From: Bacteroidales bacterium
Lineage (GTDB): Bacteria > Bacteroidota > Bacteroidia > Bacteroidales > UBA932
Direction: 5' to 3'
Assembly (NCBI GenBank): GCA_004554455.1
Contig: SFMG01000031.1
Coordinates: 1 to 17,748 of the forward strand
DNA length: 17,748 nt
Below the pieces are notes generated by a model that was not told the origin of the DNA, did not search any database, and saw nothing but the letters and a program-made list of their open reading frames with translations. Below are positions 15,737-17,748 of this stretch, piece by piece; the first letter of the stretch is position 1; each line of letters opens with the position of its first letter. The position numbers were made by a program, and so were the translations under genes.

Positions 15737-16292
15737 AATATTCCCTGACTTTCCTTTCTAGTATCTGACGCGCTCTGTAATAGTTCGACGAGGATGTTCT
15801 CTCTTTGATTTTCAGCAACTTGCCTATCTCTTTGTGGGACATCCCGTCCACGGCATACAGCTTGAAGACCGTGCGGTAGGCTTCGGGCAGTTCTTCCACC
15901 ATCTGCCTCAGTCTCTCCGGGGGAACGCTCTCAGCCCGCTTCTCTTCCCCGCCATCTTCCTGTGGTTCCATCTGTTCAGGCAGGTCCTCCAGCCTTGCCA
16001 TCGAAGCCCGTATCCGTCGCCGTTTGCGGGCTGAGTCGAAGCAGTGGTTTATGGTGACCCTGGCCATCCAGCTGTACAGGGAGCCTTCTCCGTTGTACTT
16101 GTATTTTCTGATAGATTCGAGGATGCGTACGAAGGCGTCGTGCATGCAGTCTTCCGCCTCCGCCCTGCTGTCGCTGTAACGCAGACAAAGGGAAAGGAGA
16201 CGTGCGCTGTAGCGTCTGTACAGTTCTTCGCGGGCCTTGTCCTTGCCCTCTGAACATTCTTTCGCAAGAATCCTCTCTTCGCTCATAGACAT
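15720..16292 (-). CDS. ECF RNA polymerase sigma factor (sigma-70 family)
   Basis: The 190-residue product is a group IV (extracytoplasmic function) sigma factor. Region 2 spans about 23-93 and includes AEDCMHDAFVRILESI and the -10-recognition stretch SLYSWMARVTINHCFDSARKRRR. A charged linker (100-130) leads to region 4 at about 133-185, with ELPEAYRTVFKLYAVDGMSHKEI and a helix-turn-helix through KIKERTSSSNYYRARQIL for -35 binding. The ATG at 16292 was chosen because the family N-terminus begins there and the open frame upstream is antisense to the NigD-like gene; an ATG at 16286 is equally possible. The stop lies inside the next gene (17-nt overlap), typical of a sigma/anti-sigma pair. The gene is divergent from the NigD-like gene across a region with an 11-bp inverted repeat. 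Confidence 0.93.
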   Translation of the reverse strand: MSMSEERILAKECSEGKDKAREELYRRYSARLLSLCLRYSDSRAEAEDCMHDAFVRILESIRKYKYNGEGSLYSWMARVTINHCFDSARKRRRIRASMARLEDLPEQMEPQEDGGEEKRAESVPPERLRQMVEELPEAYRTVFKLYAVDGMSHKEIGKLLKIKERTSSSNYYRARQILERKVREYYESIR

Positions 16293-16310
16293 ATAACCAT
16301 ATAGCTTCCG

Positions 16311-16384
16311 TAATACTGCGTGAGCTCGTAAAAAAAGTTGTTTTCCGTAAATTTGTAAATTTATTCGGATTTTACGCAGTATTA
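16311..16384. promoter_or_regulatory. 11-bp inverted repeat in the divergent sigma / NigD-like control region
   Basis: TAATACTGCGT (16311-16321) and ACGCAGTATTA (16374-16384) are perfect reverse complements, 52 bp apart, with arm centres 63 bp apart (about six helical turns). The left arm is 18 nt before the sigma ATG and the right arm 49 nt before the NigD-like ATG. Between them lie a tandem GTAAATTT pair (16347-16362) and A/T tracts. It could be an operator for both genes or a pair of divergent ECF promoters. Confidence 0.6.
16348..16355 (+). promoter_or_regulatory. Candidate -7 element for the NigD-like gene
   Basis: TAAATTTG matches TAnnTTTG, 78 nt before the ATG at 16434. If used, the right arm of the inverted repeat would lie just downstream of the transcription start, a repressor position. 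No correctly spaced -33 TTTG is seen. Confidence 0.35.
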
Positions 16385-16433
16385 TTGCATCTTGTAAGTT
16401 ATAGATGCGAAACTCAGTAAAAAAGTGAACATT

Positions 16434-17165
16434 ATGAAAAGAATATCGACCATTTTCGCGGGCATTGCGCTCGCCCTTGCAGCTCTTTCCTGCAATAAGC
16501 AGTTCGATCGCGTTGACACCAACCCGGATTACTACAGTTTTGTGACCGTGCAGAAGGAGGGCAATACCGTTTCCCGTTTCGTTACCGATGACGGCCGCAC
16601 CCTTGTCCCTAAGAACGTTCAGTCGCTGAATCTTGCCGATGGTCAGAGACTTGTCATATTTTTTGACCTCGTGAATCAGGCGGATAAGGATGCCCCGGAT
16701 GCGGAAATCCGTCTTCTCGGAATGGATACGGATGTCGAGATCGGCACTTCGGCTGTCGTGGCTGACAGGGCTGCCGCCACTGCGCTTGGTGACAACGGCA
16801 CCTCCATCAACTACTATCCGAACCGTCCTCAGGTTTCCGCGAAATACTTTAATATATATGTAGGCTACAATGCCGATAAGCCGGAAGCTCACGATTTTAC
16901 CCTTGCTTATATCGAGGATGAGGCCGATGCGTCTTCCAAGGTGCTTGAGCTGGTGCTCTGCCATAACGATAATGGCGACACTTCCGAGAGGGAATGGTGG
17001 ACCTGGGTGTCTCTGCCTGTCGAGGAGTTTGCCGATCTCTATAAGGGTAAGGAGAAGGTGCGTATCAACATCAAGACCCGTATGAACGGTATCCAGTCCG
17101 TGGAGCTGCCGGTTCCTTCGCTCGGGTCTTCCGCCGAACCTTCGATCATCTCTTACGAGAGGTAG
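16434..17165 (+). CDS. NigD-like lipoprotein
   Basis: The 243-residue product starts with a lipoprotein signal (LSC, C20) and then resembles the NigD-like family: a small OB-like N-terminal domain with DDGRTLVPKNV and DGQRLVIFFDLV (53-80), and a C-terminal beta-sandwich with NIYVGYN, DFTLAYI and LELVLCHNDNGD (171-182). The family is widespread in Bacteroidales; its name comes from a bacteriocin-linked operon of Prevotella nigrescens, but its molecular function is unknown. The ATG at 16434 fits the signal peptide; a GTG at 16425 only adds three residues. It is divergent from the ECF sigma gene, shares its control region and ends in a strong terminator, so it stands alone and may be a target of that sigma factor. 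No bacteriocin gene is visible nearby. Confidence 0.82.
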   Translation: MKRISTIFAGIALALAALSCNKQFDRVDTNPDYYSFVTVQKEGNTVSRFVTDDGRTLVPKNVQSLNLADGQRLVIFFDLVNQADKDAPDAEIRLLGMDTDVEIGTSAVVADRAAATALGDNGTSINYYPNRPQVSAKYFNIYVGYNADKPEAHDFTLAYIEDEADASSKVLELVLCHNDNGDTSEREWWTWVSLPVEEFADLYKGKEKVRINIKTRMNGIQSVELPVPSLGSSAEPSIISYER

Positions 17166-17189
17166 TCCTGGCACTTCCGCCCGTCTTTT

Positions 17190-17222
17190 ACAGAGCGTCT
17201 CTTTCCCGAGGCGCTCTGTTTC
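17190..17222 (+). terminator. Terminator of the NigD-like gene
   Basis: ACAGAGCGTCTC (17190-17201) pairs with GAGGCGCTCTGT (17208-17219) as a 12-bp stem with one G-T pair and a six-base loop, followed by TTC then GTT. It starts 24 nt after the stop codon. The T-tract is short but the stem is strong. Confidence 0.75.
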
Positions 17223-17227
17223 GTTGA

Positions 17228-17236
17228 GGGGGGGGG
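17228..17236. repeat. G9 homopolymer
   Basis: Nine consecutive G residues lie between the terminator and the long hairpin. No gene start is near enough for an obvious phase-switch role. Confidence 0.6.
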
Positions 17237-17257
17237 CTGCGACGAGGGTCGTTGAGC

Positions 17258-17351
17258 GTGGCGACTTTTGGGCGGGTGCTGCGCACCCTCGGCGGCAAAA
17301 ACATAGGGAAATGCCGCCTCCGGGCGCATCAGCACCCGCTTTTGTCGCCAC
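17258..17351. repeat. 94-nt imperfect hairpin in gene-free DNA
   Basis: Three nested arms pair: GTGGCGAC (17258-17265) with GTCGCCAC (17344-17351), GCGGGTGCTG (17272-17281) with CAGCACCCGC (17330-17339), and GGCGGCA (17291-17297) with TGCCGCC (17312-17318), around a 14-nt loop. There is no T-tract at either end. It could be a MITE-like relic, a small structured RNA or a protein-binding cruciform; no known family was recognised. Confidence 0.65.
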
Positions 17352-17371
17352 TGTCGAACCAGCGTTCACAC

Positions 17372-17404
17372 AAATTACCTCCGACTTACCTCCAACTTAC
17401 CTCC
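17372..17404. repeat. Three 11-bp direct repeats
   Basis: TTACCTCC recurs at 17375, 17386 and 17397, each with a two- or three-base lead (period 11). It lies between the long hairpin and the palindromic array and has no coding meaning that I can see. Confidence 0.6.
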
Positions 17405-17449
17405 AGAGCGACTCATCTAATGAACGCGTGCTGAAGGTGGCCTGCTGCG

Positions 17450-17708
17450 TGCATTGATTCTTGATTTCGTGCCCAGACTTGAGAATCGATGCAAGCTTTT
17501 CCTCGTTAACACCCTCTTTCGTGCATCGATTCTTGATTTCAGGCCCGAACTTGCGAATCGATGTAAGGTTTTTCTCGTTTACGCCCTCTTTCGTGCATCG
17601 ATTCTTGATTTCAGGCCCGAACTTGCGAATCGCTGCATGGATTGCCCGAAAACAGCCTCGTTGCTGCAGCGATTCTTGATTTCAGGCCCAGATTTGCGAA
17701 TCACTGCA
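17450..17708. repeat. Array of four 44-nt palindromic units at 71-72 bp spacing
   Basis: Units lie at 17450-17493, 17522-17565, 17594-17637 and 17665-17708. Each starts with TGCATCGATTC or a variant, has the inner core TTGATTTC then GCCC, and ends with GAATCGATGCA or a variant, giving an 11-bp stem. Gaps are 28, 28 and 27 nt; the first two gaps are alike (ending CACCCTCTTTCG or CGCCCTCTTTCG), the third is not. Unit 4 changes stem position 5 on both arms (T-A to G-C), keeping the pair. CTGCTGCG (17442-17449) and CGCAGCAG (17719-17726) flank the array as an inverted pair. The remainder to 17748 shows nothing else. Confidence 0.9.
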
Positions 17709-17748
17709 GCACCATCGTCGCAGCAGTGTGGAATGGCCCGCCTGCAGC

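Noticed and set aside
16434..17165. Bacteriocin operon suggested by the NigD-like gene
   Set aside because: NigD-like proteins are widespread without bacteriocins, and no small leader peptide, immunity or export gene is visible beside it.
17251..17361. Integron attC site around the long hairpin
   Set aside because: GTTGAGC fits GTTRRRY but lies on the wrong side, and the opposite end GTCGAAC breaks the RYYYAAC rule; no integrase or cassette is present.
16293..17369. Upstream extension of the ECF sigma frame to 549 codons
   Set aside because: The added part is antisense to the NigD-like gene and has no sigma-factor similarity; the family N-terminus starts at 16292.
17461..17679. 72-codon repetitive open frame over the palindromic array
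   Set aside because: The 72-bp period keeps the frame open by chance; there is no start context and the structure of the DNA explains the pattern better.
17450..17708. CRISPR array
   Set aside because: The first two gaps are similar to each other, the repeat is a 44-nt palindrome with drift between copies, and no cas gene is in the window.

Overview
The window looks like a chromosomal stretch from a Bacteroidota (Bacteroidales) genome. It has a SusC/SusD pair, several lipoproteins with a lipobox cysteine near residue 20, a BACON domain, a DUF6377-type regulator, a NigD-like lipoprotein, and promoter elements matching the phylum's -7 consensus TAnnTTTG. The coding DNA is fairly GC-rich, so an Alistipes-like or uncultured Bacteroidales source is plausible, but the species cannot be named from the sequence.

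Left edge (1-908, + strand): the C-terminal part of an SSB-like OB-fold protein begins at a perfect 12-bp inverted repeat. It is followed by a terminator hairpin and a complete guanine/nucleoside deaminase gene with its own -7 element.

Main block (902-12017, - strand): a six-gene polysaccharide utilisation locus read right to left as susC, susD, a multidomain surface glycan-binding lipoprotein, a BACON-GH16 endo-beta-glucanase, a CotH-kinase-like lipoprotein and a GH5 glycosidase. Spacings are 18, 21 and 6 nt, then two start/stop overlaps. The expected sequence of events is binding and cutting of a beta-glucan (laminarin-like or mixed-linkage) at the cell surface by the lipoproteins, then import through SusCD. 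The GH5 stop overlaps the deaminase stop tail to tail.

Regulatory block (12185-16292, - strand): an ECF sigma factor, overlapping by 17 nt a one-piece anti-sigma / outer-membrane beta-barrel protein with a repetitive linker, then a YhhN membrane protein and a DUF6377 transmembrane regulator joined to it by an ATGA overlap. The regulator lies directly upstream of susC and is the likely activator of the locus. The sigma operon is divergent from a NigD-like lipoprotein gene (16434-17165). The gap between them holds a perfect 11-bp inverted repeat whose arm centres are 63 bp apart.

Right edge (17166-17748): no credible gene. It holds a strong terminator, a G9 tract, a 94-nt imperfect hairpin, three 11-bp direct repeats, and four 44-nt palindromic units at 71-72 bp spacing with one compensatory stem change. 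No RNA genes, insertion sequences or CRISPR arrays were recognised.
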